DNA of 64,000 nucleotides from Lota lota (taxonomy: Eukaryota > Chordata > Actinopteri > Gadiformes > Lotidae), in assembly GCA_026745465.1 (NCBI GenBank), contig JACYXH010000175.1, forward strand, positions 4,171,501 through 4,235,500. The letters are read 5' to 3'. The notes beneath the pieces are model-generated. The model was not told where the DNA came from, did not search any database, and was given only the letters and a program-made list of their open reading frames with translations. The position numbers and the translations under genes were made by a program. Of this stretch, positions 1-20,013 are shown one piece after another. The stretch's first letter is position 1. Each line of letters begins with the position of its first letter.

Positions 1-647
1 CTTACTTAAGGCAATGTTCTTACTCATAAATTTTAGGAAAAATTGTGTGATCTGTCCCTACCCAATCCTAATGCTAAGCAGTAAGTAAAGTGTCTCTCCA
101 AAGTTAAGAACCATAGTATACATTAGGGAAAAGCCCAAAATGAATATTGTGCATGTACTAACCATAACGCTCTGAGGGTTACTAAATTGCTGGTATTTAT
201 TTTTCCCTGCAGGTATTGTTTATGATCAACCAGGATAGACTTCCCGTCAGAAGTTTGTTAATGTTGTGCATGCACTAACCATAACGCTCTGTGGGGTACT
301 AAGTTGCTGATAACACTTTTCCCCTGTAGATTACGAGTTAGGGGTACAAATCAGAGTAAAGTACTAAAAAGGACTGACTGGGAAGTCGGAAGTTTTGTTT
401 GTTTGTTATGGTCTTTTTGTTCGGTTTATGGTATTTTTGTTTAGTTTTTGATTAAGCGGGTTAGAGACGTCCCATCAGTTTATTTCTTATTCAAGTTGGT
501 TAGCGTCGATGCGCTCAGTCTTGTGCAGCCTTTTTGTTTAGTTGATGGTATTTTTGGTCAGTTTAGGAGAGGGTCTGCCCAGTCAGAAGTTTGTATTGTT
601 TATGGTCAACCGGGTCAGAGACGTCCCGTCAGAAGTTTGTTTAGATC

Positions 648-960
648 GATCAATCAGTATAGAAAACTCCAGTACTGGCGTAGCAGTGTACAGAGGCTTG
701 CAATACATATGGTTATCATCGTTTAGTGTTTGGATGGGTCAATCAGTATACATAAATTCAATACCAGCGTACCAGCACTCAGTGACTTGTGATACATATG
801 GTTATCATCATTTATGTTGAATGGGTCAATCAGTATACATAAGTCCAGTACCAGCGTAGCAGCGCTCAGTGGCTTGTGATGCATATGATTATCATCATTT
901 ATTGATTGGATGGGTCAATCAGTATAGATAAATCCAGTAACAGCATAGCAGTGCTCAGAG
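648..960. repeat. Tandem repeat, about 88-bp period, 3.5 copies
   Basis: Units begin with 'gggtcaatcagtata' or a close variant at about 648, 735, 821 and 909, and carry a shared 'catatggttatcatcattta' end. Units differ by several substitutions, so the array is not recent. It lies inside the ERV leader fragment. Confidence 0.75.
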
Positions 961-1204
961 CTTTGGGATAGGGTTATACATTATTTAAATATTAACCGGG
1001 GTCAGAGAAAAAGAGAGGAGGGTACCGTAATCAGAGGTGAAGAGAACATTTTGAAAAGGTGGGTGTGGAGTAACACAAAAATGCATCTAATTGGCAGAGA
1101 CATATGCCGGCAACAGCAGTAGACATAGTGGGTGAAAAGAATCCGTTAAATAAAGATGAGACAAAAATGAATCAGTATTGGAGACCACAAGAACAGTCTA
1201 GATA

Positions 1205-1495
1205 TGCTCAGAAGCAGTGACCCCCTGAAAAGCGCAGAGGCCCTATGGTGTGTTGGGGATGGAGATTGTTTAAATAACCCCCTCCCACCAATGCAGCAGG
1301 GATTGTGGAACCCAGAAAAGATTGGGACAGTTGTCTACATCACCGCTCGTGCCCCTGAACAGCGCAGAGGGCCTAGCGTGTGTTGTGGATGCAACCAGGA
1401 AGGTCACTTCTGCATAGATTGTTTGTTTAAATAACCCCTACCCACCAATGCAGCAGGGATTGTGGAACACAGAAAAGATTGGGGCAGTTATCTCC
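1205..1495 (+). repeat. Two-copy tandem repeat with zinc-knuckle-like coding
   Basis: Two units of about 130-145 bp share 'cagcgcagag', 'gattgtttaaataaccc', 'ccaccaatgcagcagggatt' and 'agaaaagattggg'. The frame open over 1204-1434 (76 codons) contains a CX2CX4HX4C pattern (C-GC-NQEG-H-FCID-C within codons 59-72), the spacing of a retroviral nucleocapsid zinc knuckle. The surrounding protein does not look like Gag, so the knuckle may be a remnant or chance. Confidence 0.4.
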
Positions 1496-2099
1496 GCTAC
1501 CGCTCGTCCACAGAAGTTCAGGGGTCAATTAGCACTGGGGACTCTTCAGAGTTCAGCGAAATTCCCACCTCACCAAACTGAGGAAGTGGAACCCGCCCTA
1601 AAGAACCCAGAGGGAGCGCGGTAGTCGATACACTGTCCAACAAGCCTGATGTAGTTTTAGTAAATCCAACAGGTTCTGATTTAAAGGTTTAGAAGTATAG
1701 TCTATTTGTTCAGAGCTAGCTTGTTGGGCCAAAATGTCTGTCTGTGTTTTGTGTATCTTGACACGAGTGTGCTCGACACTGGTTGAGGTGTGAGCACCCG
1801 TATTGGAGAACTGCGGTGATTAAAATAGACACGGGGGTTAACTACAAAAATAACAACACGAACAACAAAATACGTCCTGAGGGATTACGAATAGACATTA
1901 TATTAAAGGTTATAAAATGATCCAGAGATAATAATTGAGAGACAAATACCAAAACATTTATTATATAAGTGTGGTATATATATAAGTATGGAAATTCTGT
2001 ACTAAATAAACAAGGATCAAAATGTTATTCATGTTATCTACAATGAAAATACTGGGGGTTGGGAAAGGAAATAAACCAGGCATCCCTTCCGAGTGCTTG

Positions 2100-2940
2100 G
2101 CTGGAGCCTGCGCTGGTCGATGGGGATCCTCCTATTCATCGCCCTGATGATCACCTTCCCATCTACTTGACAGAATATCCCAAATTCCCTATTTCTTACA
2201 TATTCATATCATTAATGTTGAAGGATTTTAATATCCAGTTTGTATTTTCCGTTTTGCCATTACAGTATATGATAATGCTTCTTAAACCATGAAGGAGTGA
2301 AGTGTTTGATGTTCTGACTCTAATGATTGCATTACGTTTTAAGCATAATTTTGTGTTGAACGATTTTATCCTGTTTTGTACACACCTAGTACCATCTCAT
2401 GGCATGAAAACCACCCAAATCTCTGGAACCCGAGCTGACACCTACTGACCTTGCCATCCAGGTCACTACCCATAGCTAAGTTCTACACGGAAGCCAAACC
2501 AACTACACTGAAGTGAACTGAGTGACCACCGCGTTCACAAACACACACAGGATCCATATTACGAAAACTGTTGGTGTCACTCAAAATGCCGCTCAGATGT
2601 GAATCTTCCCTGCTTATGTACCACTCACAGGACCTGACAGCCCTGGAAAGGACGGCGGGGGGGAGACTGGCTGTGATGATCTGTTCTGCCTACCGCTGAG
2701 GGGTAAAACCACTAAAGCGTGGAGCCTTCCCCTCTGGGAGGTTAAACGTGGAGGTGGAGAAGAAACTAACAACCCCAAGAGGCATAGAGGCCCGGACTCC
2801 ACACCGCCCCAGCGTCGTCCCCGGTGAGGCTGCATTAGTAATGGCATATGAGAATGAAGAGGTCGGAGTACCTCATAAAAGGAATTGAAAACCGAATACA
2901 TCAAAAGAGTTCCAGATTTTAGCTATATCATGTTGTGTGA
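2100..2940. other. Unassigned intergenic DNA
   Basis: I see nothing I can name. The short open frames here (77 and 96 codons) have no recognisable motif and are not repeated elsewhere in the window. Confidence 0.5.
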
Positions 2941-3673
2941 AAAGAAAAGTACCTGTTTTTACGAGACAAGACAAAATACATTGGCTGATGTATTCAGAGT
3001 TGCGTTGTCAATACAGTTCTAAGAATTTCCACCACACCAGCAACTGCCACATATTTCTTCCTACAACAACAGTACAACAGTCCATCATGCCGGGCCAGGG
3101 TGGGACACTGGTAAAACCTGACCTTGGTTTCCACTGACGAGGCAGAGACCACTTGCTGGGGGGGGCGTGCCCTGGCGACGACCCACTGTCCCACCCTAGC
3201 CAGGGTGGGATCGTTTTCCTGTGCTGCCTGGTCATTCCGTCTCACTACGCTAGGTGCAGACAGTGTCTGCAGTCCTCGCAGGCACGTCAGGAGAAGGCAT
3301 CGGCATTGCTGTGCAGGCTCCCTGCTCAGTGCTGCTCCAGCCCGATGATGCAGGGATCTTGGATGTCGGCCAACCAAAACTCCTGGGTGGTTGCGGTGTT
3401 TCCTGCCTTCACTGGCAGTACTCGCTTCCCCAGCATGCCGGCTAGCCATCCAGTCACGGTTGACTTTACAGACGGTGGCTGTCCACTGTCCCTGGCAGCA
3501 CCCCTGGACGCACAATGGAGATGGTGGTGGCCCTGTGTTCACATTGGCCCAGCACGGGCGCCCATTGATGGAGCAGAGGAGGGCGCGCACGCTGCCCACT
3601 GTGCCAGTGTGCTGAAAGTTCTCGATGGGGGATATGGTTGGTTGGCTCAGTGGCCCCGCTGTGCCACCCAATT

Positions 3674-3868
3674 CTAGTTTTCCGGCTGCGGAGCGCTATG
3701 ATGTTGTGGTGCAGGGGCTGGGCAGTAACGGGCTATATGCCCCGCTTCTCCACAGTGGTAGCATGGGTCATTGGACCGGCGCATCCAGGACTCGAAGGGT
3801 GTCTGCTGTCGGCCTAGTTGAGCTGGCGAGCCTGGCAGACAACCCCCCTTTGCCATCTCCCTCGTCAT
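3674..3868 (-). pseudogene. Gypsy Gag nucleocapsid fragment (CCHC knuckle)
   Basis: This 64-codon frame holds one CX2CX4HX4C zinc knuckle (residues 36-49, CYHCGEAGHIARYC), the RNA-binding motif of Ty3/gypsy Gag. It is followed by a short proline-rich tail. It is separated from the capsid-like frame at 3940-4170 by about 70 bases with stops, so the gag gene is broken. Its role would have been genomic RNA packaging in the element's particle. Confidence 0.7.
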
Positions 3869-3939
3869 CGCTGATCAACCTGCCGCACTCAAGGGCGTAG
3901 CTGGTTGTGTGGGGACATCACAGCCTCCACCCTTTCTGC

Positions 3940-4170
3940 TTATTCCATTGCAGTACTGAAGGTTGTTGGCACCATGATGAGGAGGTGCTCTTTCCGCCTC
4001 TCTGTTGTGAGCCCCTGGATGAAGGCACTCATGGCTAACTCGTTACGAGCTGCTAGATCTAAGGTTGGGTATCCACGATGAGTAAAGGAGCGCACATCTG
4101 CTGCATAGGCTCCGAGCATCTCACATTCTTGTCGGGGCCGATAGGTCAGCTGGTCTCGCATGAGGCTCAT
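3940..4170 (-). pseudogene. Gypsy Gag capsid-like fragment
   Basis: This 76-codon frame has the look of the retrotransposon Gag domain: 'LRDQ'-like start (MRDQLTYRPRQECEMLGAYA), then 'DLAARNELAMSAFIQGL', then a Glu/Arg-rich end. It lies between the primer site and the zinc knuckle in the right order and on the same strand. It is truncated at both ends compared with a full Gag. Confidence 0.65.
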
Positions 4171-4546
4171 CGTCCGAAGCGCCGTTCTAACACAGCAGCT
4201 AGTGTCTGGTAGTCTTGTTATTCAGTTGGCACACATGTGCAGCAGTGTCTCGGGCACTCCAACGGTTGTGCATCACTGCCAGTCTTAATTTAGCTAGATT
4301 TGGATGTAGGGATGTAATACCAGCGTACCATGGGAGCTTAAAGGCAGAGATTAAAGCATCACATTAGGGGGGGGTGTTTTCATTGGAATGGCGAAGGCCT
4401 GCGTTGGAATGGCGGCGGCCGGCGCCGGAAAGGCTGCGGCCAGTCATCTCCCACCCAAGATCTGCCCGAATGCACCTGATGAAATCAATCTCTCAGGGCT
4501 CATCTTCCTGATGACACCATCCTCGCTTGCGGGTTTGTGACGACTA

Positions 4547-4563
4547 TCCCACTTCTGACACCA
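4547..4563 (-). promoter_or_regulatory. Primer binding site, tRNA-Leu type
   Basis: On the - strand this reads TGGTGTCAGAAGTGGGA, complementary to the 3' end of a vertebrate tRNA-Leu with CCA. It abuts the LTR that starts at 4565 and fixes the orientation of the gypsy element. Confidence 0.75.
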
Positions 4564-4564
4564 A

Positions 4565-5101
4565 TGTGGCGTTCTTGTAAGTAAGACGCTATGGTACGTG
4601 CAGTCTCTTTATTTATACGTTTTATATAGGGATGTTACCAATTTACCGTTTAACCATTAACAGACAATATAAAATTTGACTGATTAATGGTAAAAATGAC
4701 TGGCCCCAAATATTTGAATAATCAAAGTATCCTTCATTAGTCTTGTATTTGAACATAACTATAACATTACTCTAAAACCTTTGGTTGTAGTTAAGTACAC
4801 AGTCATAATTTGTTCACATTACTTTGCCTTTAAGATTGCCGTTACCTTTATTCAGCAAGGTTGTCAGTGATGACGTACTCTAAAGGCCGTAAATGCTTCA
4901 CGCCAAGTACATGTACGCAGACACATGATGGCTGCCACACGTTTTCTGCGTTCGTGTGGTGGGTCCATTGTGCACGTCTCCCTAGGCCTTGGGTGTACGC
5001 ATACTGAAGGTGCAATACCAACAGACATTGTGGGCCAGTATACTATGACGTTCTGCAAGATGGAAATAGGAAACAGCAAAGTAGTAGTAGTAGGGTACAC
5101 A
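4565..5101 (-). repeat. Gypsy LTR (with an internal insertion)
   Basis: It starts next to the primer site with 'tgtggcgttcttgtaagtaag' minus the last base, and the same sequence recurs at 24031-24381 and 47345-47680. Compared with those, this copy carries about 190 extra bases at roughly 4610-4800. The right end near 5101 ('gggtaca') is set only by where the three copies stop matching. Confidence 0.55.
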
Positions 5102-5430
5102 ATGGCATTACATTGTGAAATATGTGAGCCGGTTTGCAATAACACCTATCCAGGGCCGATGCTAGCCATTTGGGGGCCCTAGGCGTGATTGCTTAGTGGT
5201 GCCCCCCCCCCCTGCAAAAACAACGACTGTTTGTATTTATAAGAAATAAAAAACTTCATACAGTATGCATCGCAATACAGAACACGCAAAACAACACACG
5301 CACAAGCATTTGAAAGTGCAATCTTATTAAATAAATAAACCAAATAAATACATTAAAATTATCAATGTTGCTAGTTCAAATTCAATTTATATATATATAT
5401 ATATATATATAATGTATTTGTGTGTATATA
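5102..5430. other. Unassigned AT-rich DNA ending in (AT)n
   Basis: It contains a poly-C tract (5203-5213) and an (AT)n run (about 5388-5411) into which the Tc1 element inserted. No gene is visible. Confidence 0.5.
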
Positions 5431-6998
5431 CACTGCTCAAAAAAATAAAGAACACTTAAACAACACGATGTAACTCCAAGTCAATCACACTTCTGTGAAA
5501 TCAAACTGTCCACGTAGGAAGCAACACTGATTGACAATAAATGTCACATCCTGTTGTGCAAATGGAATAGACAACAGGTGGAAATTATAGGCAATTAGCA
5601 AGACACCCCCAATAAAGGAGTGGTTCTGCAGGTGGTGACCACAGACCACTTCTCAGTTCCTATGCTTCCTGGCTGATGTTTTGGTCACTTTTGAATGCTG
5701 GCGGTGCTTTCACTCTAGTGGTAGCATGAGACGGAGTTTGCAACCCACACAAGTGGCTCAGGTAGTGCAGCTCATCCAGGATGGCACATCCATGCGAGCT
5801 GTGGCAAGAAGGTTTGCTGTGTCTGTCAGTGTAGTGTCCAGAGCATGGAGGCGCTACCAGGAGACAGGCCAGTACATCAGGAGACGTGGAGGAGGCCGTA
5901 GGAGGGCAACAACCCAGCAGCAGGACCGCTACCTCCGCCTTTGTGCAAGGAGGAGCAGGAGGAGCACTGCCAGAGCCCTGCAAAATGACCTCCAGCAGGC
6001 CACAAATGTGCATGTGTCTGCTCAAACGGTCAGAAACAGACTCCATGAGGGTGGTATGAGGGCCCGACGTCCACAGGTGGGGGTTGTGCTTACAGCCCAA
6101 CACCGTGCAGGACGTTTGGCATTTGCCAGAGAACACCAAGATTGGCAAATTCGCCACTGGCGCCCTGTGCTCTTCACAGATGAAAGCAGGTTTACACTAT
6201 GCACATGTGACAGAGTCTGGAGATGCCGTGGAGAACGTTCTGCTGCCTGCAACATCCTCCAGCATGACCGGTTTGGCGGTGGGTCAGTCATGGTGTGGGG
6301 TGGCATTTCTTTGGGGGGCCGCACAGCCCTCCATGTGCTCGCCAGAGGTAGCCTGACTGCCATTAGGTACCGAGATGAGATCCTCAGACCCCTTGTGAGA
6401 CCATATGCTGGTGCGGTTGGCCCTGGGTTCCTCCTAATGCAAGACAATGCTAGACCTCATGTCGCTGGAGTGTGTCAGCAGTTCCTGCAAGTGGAAGGCA
6501 TTGATGCTATGGACTGGCCCGCCCGTTCCCCAGACCTGAATCCAATTGAGCACATCTGGGACATCATGTCTCGCTCCATCCACCAATGCCACGTTGCACC
6601 ACAGACTGTCCAGGAGTTGGCGGATGCTTTAGTCCAGGTCGGGGAGGAGATCCCTCAGGAAACCATCCGCCACCTCATCAGGAGCATGCCCAAGCATTGT
6701 AGGGAGGTCATACAGGCACGTGGAGGCCACACACACTACTGAGCCTCATTTTGACTTGTTTTAAGGACATTACATCAAAGTTGGATCAGCCTGTAGTGTG
6801 GTTTTCCACTTTAATTTTGAGTGTGACTCCAAATCCAGACCTCCATGGGTTGATAAATTTGATTTCCATTGATCATTTTTGTGTGATTTTGTTGTCAGTA
6901 CATTCAACTATGTAAAGAAAAAAGTTTTTAATAAGATTATTTCATTCATTCAGATCTAGGATGTTATTTTAGTGTTCCCTTTATTTTTTTGAGCAGTT
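5431..6998 (+). mobile_element. Tc1/mariner-type transposon, apparently complete
   Basis: The left end 'ctgctcaaaaaaataaag' at 5433 and the right end 'ctttatttttttgagcag' at 6979-6996 are inverted repeats, and both flanks are TA-rich (the element sits in an (AT)n tract), consistent with TA target duplication. The single long frame between them is an uninterrupted transposase. The terminal repeats differ slightly: the left lacks two G bases in the following 'aaagggaacac' block. Fish genomes carry many Tc1 copies, most of them dead, so an open copy is notable but activity is not shown. Confidence 0.92.
5681..6742 (+). CDS. Tc1-like transposase, DD34E
   Basis: The product is a cut-and-paste transposase of the Tc1/mariner superfamily, acting in the nucleus on its own inverted repeats. 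The frame is 353 codons. Residues about 20-60 form the first helix-turn-helix ([20 protein letters not shown]), 66-76 are Arg/Gly-rich like the GRPR hook, and about 80-130 hold the second helix-turn-helix. The catalytic triad is D167 (FTDESRF), D255 (MQDNARPH) and E290 ([12 protein letters not shown]), with 34 residues between D255 and E290. Met16 (position 5726) is the likelier start, because the DNA-binding domain begins just after it and that gives the 338-340 residue length usual for the family. No frameshift or internal stop is present. Confidence 0.9.
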   Translation: MVTFECWRCFHSSGSMRRSLQPTQVAQVVQLIQDGTSMRAVARRFAVSVSVVSRAWRRYQETGQYIRRRGGGRRRATTQQQDRYLRLCARRSRRSTARALQNDLQQATNVHVSAQTVRNRLHEGGMRARRPQVGVVLTAQHRAGRLAFAREHQDWQIRHWRPVLFTDESRFTLCTCDRVWRCRGERSAACNILQHDRFGGGSVMVWGGISLGGRTALHVLARGSLTAIRYRDEILRPLVRPYAGAVGPGFLLMQDNARPHVAGVCQQFLQVEGIDAMDWPARSPDLNPIEHIWDIMSRSIHQCHVAPQTVQELADALVQVGEEIPQETIRHLIRSMPKHCREVIQARGGHTHY

Positions 6999-7860
6999 TA
7001 TATATATATATATATATATATAAAAAGAAAAAGCGAACTGTTCAATTAGTCACACACACAAAACTGAAGGTTCATCTTGTTGAACTGAAATGCTGGTTGA
7101 TGGTTGAGGGTCATGATCTTCTTCTTGGTCCTGGGTTCCTCCAACATTCAGAAATTTGAGCATTGACCCTGAATTAATTTAGAAATACAAGGGAAATGAA
7201 TTAGCATATATACTGTATAAAGACTTTTCAATACACTCAAACTTCAGGAATTAACTGGGCATCAAGAAAGAGTTTCAAAGTGTAAAAACGAAATGGTGCA
7301 AATATTAGTATAAATACATTAATCACACAATTATGCAAGCTGTAATCAATCAAATCTGATATGATTAGAAAAACGTATTTTACATTTACATGCGTACTAG
7401 AAATGAAAACACAATGAATGGGTTGCAACTCAAGACGTTAAATTCCTTGATCTAAAAATTATAACCCATGACAGATCGATTTACATAGCCTACAAACCTA
7501 TATAAAAAATACTCAATTTAAATTGTCTTCTAAATAATTAACCAATGGTATTTATGACTCAATTTCACCTGCAGATGTAGACCTTACGCTCATGCTGACA
7601 AAGAAATTGGTTTTACACAGCCAGGTATCAATCTCTGAATGCTGGTTCAATTGTCATGTCAGATCTGTCACATTCAGTTATTTAGTGGTGTAGTGTAAGG
7701 ATAGGAAGTAGCCTACTATGCCCATAACATATTCCTGTGTGTTAACCTCAGAGTAGAGGCTACATTCTGATTCTGCTCTCAATACGACTTTATACACGCG
7801 TCATGCAAATGCCATGTTGTGAAATAAATATGCTAAGTAAACTTGGGTAACATTTAATGC
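6999..7860. other. Unassigned intergenic DNA
   Basis: After a short (AT)n run (7000-7022) I see no gene, repeat copy or RNA gene here. Open frames are short and without motif. Confidence 0.5.
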
Positions 7861-7874
7861 TTTTCTAAAGATGA

Positions 7875-8041
7875 ATAATGGCAACATGGAGCACCAGGCC
7901 ATGTATCATCCTCTACAAACTTTACAATAAACCGGCTTTAACATCACCACCCTGAATCCTTTGTTCGGAGGAGCCCAAGAAAGTCACCTAGGTGAAGTGT
8001 GGCAGCCACCTAGGTGGCGTGTAGTAACGAACATTGCTACA
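7875..8041 (+). repeat. Partial LTR-like repeat (3' half)
   Basis: The block from 'gccatgtatcatcctctac' through 'aataaaccggc' to the end 'cattgctaca' matches the 3' half of the solo LTR at 59617-59954. It includes the AATAAA and the 'gccacctaggtggcgtgta' stretch. Confidence 0.65.
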
Positions 8042-8054
8042 ATCATGTTAAACT

Positions 8055-9790
8055 TTGTACGAGCATCATAAACGTATTTGCGAATGTATTAATGTTAAAG
8101 ACAAAACAGCATATCACTACAGTAACAACAAAACCCAAACAGTAATTGTATGGGTTTAACCCACAACTGTATTGGTACGCTGATTGGTCTGAAAGCATAC
8201 AAAGTTGAAAACCCCAACATTTTAGCTATACCCACTTCATTGTTGTAGATGTTTGTTTCAAAGGTACACTCACATTCTTTTTCCCCTCAGCTAACCGGTT
8301 TGCCACAAATGCACCTTTCAAAACACACTATTGCACTTTATGCTGCTCAGTTAATTAGCCATCTCTGCACACTATCCTTAATATCCACTGGCTCAATTTT
8401 ATTCATTCTTCTTGGACTGACACTGCCATGTTGTCTCATTAGTTCAGTCAAAATACTAAAAACGAATTCACATTTTTTGAGGATGTAGTCAAAGTATGTA
8501 GTCAAAATACTACTGTGTGTGTTTGATGGCTGGTGTGAGCAGCCTCACCTAGACCGAGTCAGGTTGATTTGAGTCTGGGTGAGGCTGCACACACTGGGTG
8601 CATTCAGTAACCAAGGCAAACAGGTTAAACCAGCCATCACCACAGAGAGGAGCTCTGACATGTTAGTAGTTACCAGCTGCTCGGCATGCAAACATCCAAT
8701 AAACTGGTTTTTGCACGCAGTGTACGGTTTTCAATGGCCCAACCCCGGCCAGGTATGCTGCAAAGGGGGCCTCCAACCTATGCCAGAGCAAATCAAATAT
8801 GAGCTTACAGATAAGTTTGGTTCCATGGCTAGGAAAAACCCGGATGCTCACGCTAAATTTGTTTTGCTTAATGTGTACGAACATCATAAACGTATTTGCA
8901 AATATGTTGATTAGATAAAACATATAACATTAATGTTTAATTGTATGAGTTTAACCAACTACTGCATTGGTATGCTGATGGTTCCGAAAGCATATGAAGT
9001 TGAAAACCAAAGCTTTTTCAAAAATGTCAATTAATTTCATACAATCTTTTAAATGAAAATATTTTCTCACCGTATACGATGTGGGTGGCCTTGTTAAAAT
9101 GATTTCAAAGACGTTGAGGCTTAGCCTAGAGTTTGAGAAATTGTACCTCAGTTTATGACAACAAACTCAAGATTGACCCGCCATTTTATTCGATTTTTCC
9201 TAGTAGGAAGTTGGAATTTACAACCGCTGAGTTAGAATCGAAAACACAGCATCAATATGCCTTTTAGTCATATACCTTTATCAAGGTGTTTATCTATTCA
9301 AATATACCTTTGGAAACGTAATGATTATCGGAAGCTTGATATTTGAAAATAGACATTCGGGCCAGCCATCCTTTCCAATGAAAGCCTACCTTGTACACAG
9401 GAATATGCTGCTTTCATTCCATGGCAACAAGTTGAACCATTGCATTGTTGTAGATGTTTGTTTCAAAGGTACACTCACATCCTTTTCCACTCAGCTAACC
9501 GGTTTGCCACAAATGCACCTTTCAAAACACAACGTTGCACTTTATGCTCCTCAGTTTACTAGCCATCGCTGCACACTATCCCTAATATCCACTGTCTCAC
9601 ATGTCTTAATAAAACCCTCCTTGGACTGACACTCGCCATGTTGTTTCTATCTCATTAGTCTTTCATTAGTTTCTCTCATTAGTTCACAGGCAGAGCCTGT
9701 GCTGCAAAATGCTCGGGGGCCAGAGTCTGGGCAAATGGCACTGGAGCTTTTGTGTTTTCTTATTACATTTTTATACTGTCAAAATACTCT
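8055..9790. repeat. Diverged intergenic module, present twice per unit
   Basis: A module of about 180 bp ('catcataaacgtatttgc' ... 'gtttaaccaactactg' ... 'gctgattggtctgaaagca') occurs at about 8055-8235 and 8870-9012 here. It recurs at 24833-24990, 26110-26275, 34780-34935, 48140-48300, 49415-49580 and 50258-50403. A second module ('aaccggtttgccacaaatgc' to 'ttagttcacaggcag') is at 8245-8450 and 9445-9700. Both travel with the SAMHD1 units. A 5' half of the LTR-like repeat is at about 8519-8700. No coding is convincing. Confidence 0.6.
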
Positions 9791-10175
9791 TCTTTTCTCT
9801 CTGAATCAATCAATCAATAGAGAAACAAAGACAAAACATGTCTAACCATAGTAAACCTGCACTATCATGTCAATGTATTCATCCTTTCCGTTCCTCATCT
9901 CAGGGACTGCCATCACCTGGTCATCAAGAATAACTTTGACCACCACCGCTTCCTCAAGTTCGCCAGGGTGTGTGAGGTGGACGGGGAGAAGCACATCTGT
10001 ACCAGAGATCAGGTGCAACGTTCTCAGACTAAAATCTTTTATTATATTCAAGCATTTTTCCAAATGGTCCTTCATTTGACTTAACATGACTATGGGGATT
10101 CCTTCGACAGGAAGTCTGTATGAATACAATCTGTATGACTTTTTCCACACCAGAAACTGTCTCCACAGAAGCTCT
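9790..10175 (+). pseudogene. SAMHD1 remnant: exon 8 and part of exon 9
   Basis: An acceptor 'catctcag' is followed by a 109-bp open exon 8 (9904-10012). It encodes [12 protein letters not shown] and ends at 'gatcag' before GT, exactly like exon 8 of the full copies. The preceding intron end ('ctctctgaatcaatcaatca') also matches. About 100 bp further, an acceptor 'cgacag' leads into a damaged exon 9 (10111-10171) with an insertion after its fifth base and loss of homology after 'ctccacagaag'. The exon sequence is distinct from copies 1, 3 and 4 (V in place of G after [12 protein letters not shown] end). It is the tail of a fifth, lost SAMHD1 copy. Confidence 0.88.
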
Positions 10176-10557
10176 GTAGCTCACATCAGCTTGAATGATC
10201 ATCAAATAGTTCCATTAGGCAAGATCTTCCTATAGTCACATTTCTATAGTAATAATTACATTTCTAGAGTTAAAATTACATTAATAAGTTACATTCCTCT
10301 AGTTACATTACCATTGCCAAAACTAAGAAATCTTAAGGCACACATATACATTCATGCAGTGGACCTCCTCCTTTTCACTTCTGGCTTCTCCAATTAAGAA
10401 GTTAATCACATTTTGTCTTCACGCCATTTTAATGGTGACTACTTATTTTACGTTGAACAGCCATCCACATCTGAAATTCTTTAAATATATTGTCTCCTTT
10501 TATCTTAAAGCTAACATCTCTCATGGGGCGCTCCTCTGTAAACAAATCAACCCGCCC

Positions 10558-10564
10558 TATATTA
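10558..10564 (+). promoter_or_regulatory. TATA-like element upstream of SAMHD1 copy 1
   Basis: TATATTA in the context 'cgccctatattagata' lies 253 bp before the copy 1 start codon. The same block lies 222 bp before the start in copies 3 and 4. Conservation across copies supports a core promoter, but no transcript data are available. Confidence 0.35.
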
Positions 10565-10810
10565 GATAAATGGTTTTGATTGGCCCATCCCAGCCCATTG
10601 AAATTTGTCTGAAAAGGATTTAAGACGCATACACACTGCCATTACACACATACACACAGCAAATAAAACATGAGCTCACCGATTTTCTGGTCCTAGGCTT
10701 GCAGCGTTGACCGCTAATATATATTTTTTTAATTGTTTAATTTAAATTTTTATAGAAAAACTATTTACTGGCGTTGCGATACAATATCTCACTAAAGAAA
10801 AAGCCATAAA

Positions 10811-20013
<9,203 letters not shown>

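Larger units (their letters stand above)
1..2100 (+). mobile_element. ERV 5' leader fragment, related to the ERV at 26483
   Basis: Positions about 1470-2090 align by eye with 28160-28770 inside the complete ERV: the same ordered blocks occur, including the 'accgctcgtccacagaag' block, the 'gagggagcgcggt' block, the 'agagctagcttgttgg' block and the 'aaaatactgggggtt' block. Upstream the sequence is a set of local tandem repeats (170-330, 648-960, 1205-1495), which parallels the tandem array in the leader of the other ERV. No LTR or primer site is visible, so the element is truncated at the window edge or decayed. No open reading frame longer than 92 codons is present and none resembles Gag as a whole. 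I infer a related but older element in the same orientation. After about 2100 the similarity stops. Confidence 0.6.
2940..4563 (-). mobile_element. Ty3/gypsy-type retrotransposon interior, rearranged
   Basis: Reading on the - strand from the right: a tRNA-Leu-type primer site (4547-4563), Gag capsid-like coding (4170-3940, with 'SFTHRGYPTLDLAARNELA' and 'AFIQGLTTERRKEHLL'), a CCHC zinc knuckle (3868-3674, CYHCGEAGHIARYC), then a protease-like stretch ('FWLADIQDPCIIGL', about 3400-3330). That is followed within about 80 bases by an RNase H C-terminal-like stretch ('SLHSNADA', about 3310-3290). The usual reverse transcriptase between protease and RNase H is missing, so the element has a large internal deletion. 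The frame is broken several times. A matching fragment, also lacking reverse transcriptase, is at 46620-47340. Confidence 0.7.

Noticed and set aside
5660..6447. Antisense open frames of 165 and 141 codons
   Set aside because: They lie opposite the Tc1 transposase and have no motif; they are shadows of its codon use.
8579..8914. 111-codon frame recurring in part at 34567 and 50105
   Set aside because: It recurs because the intergenic module is duplicated; frames differ between copies and no domain is visible.
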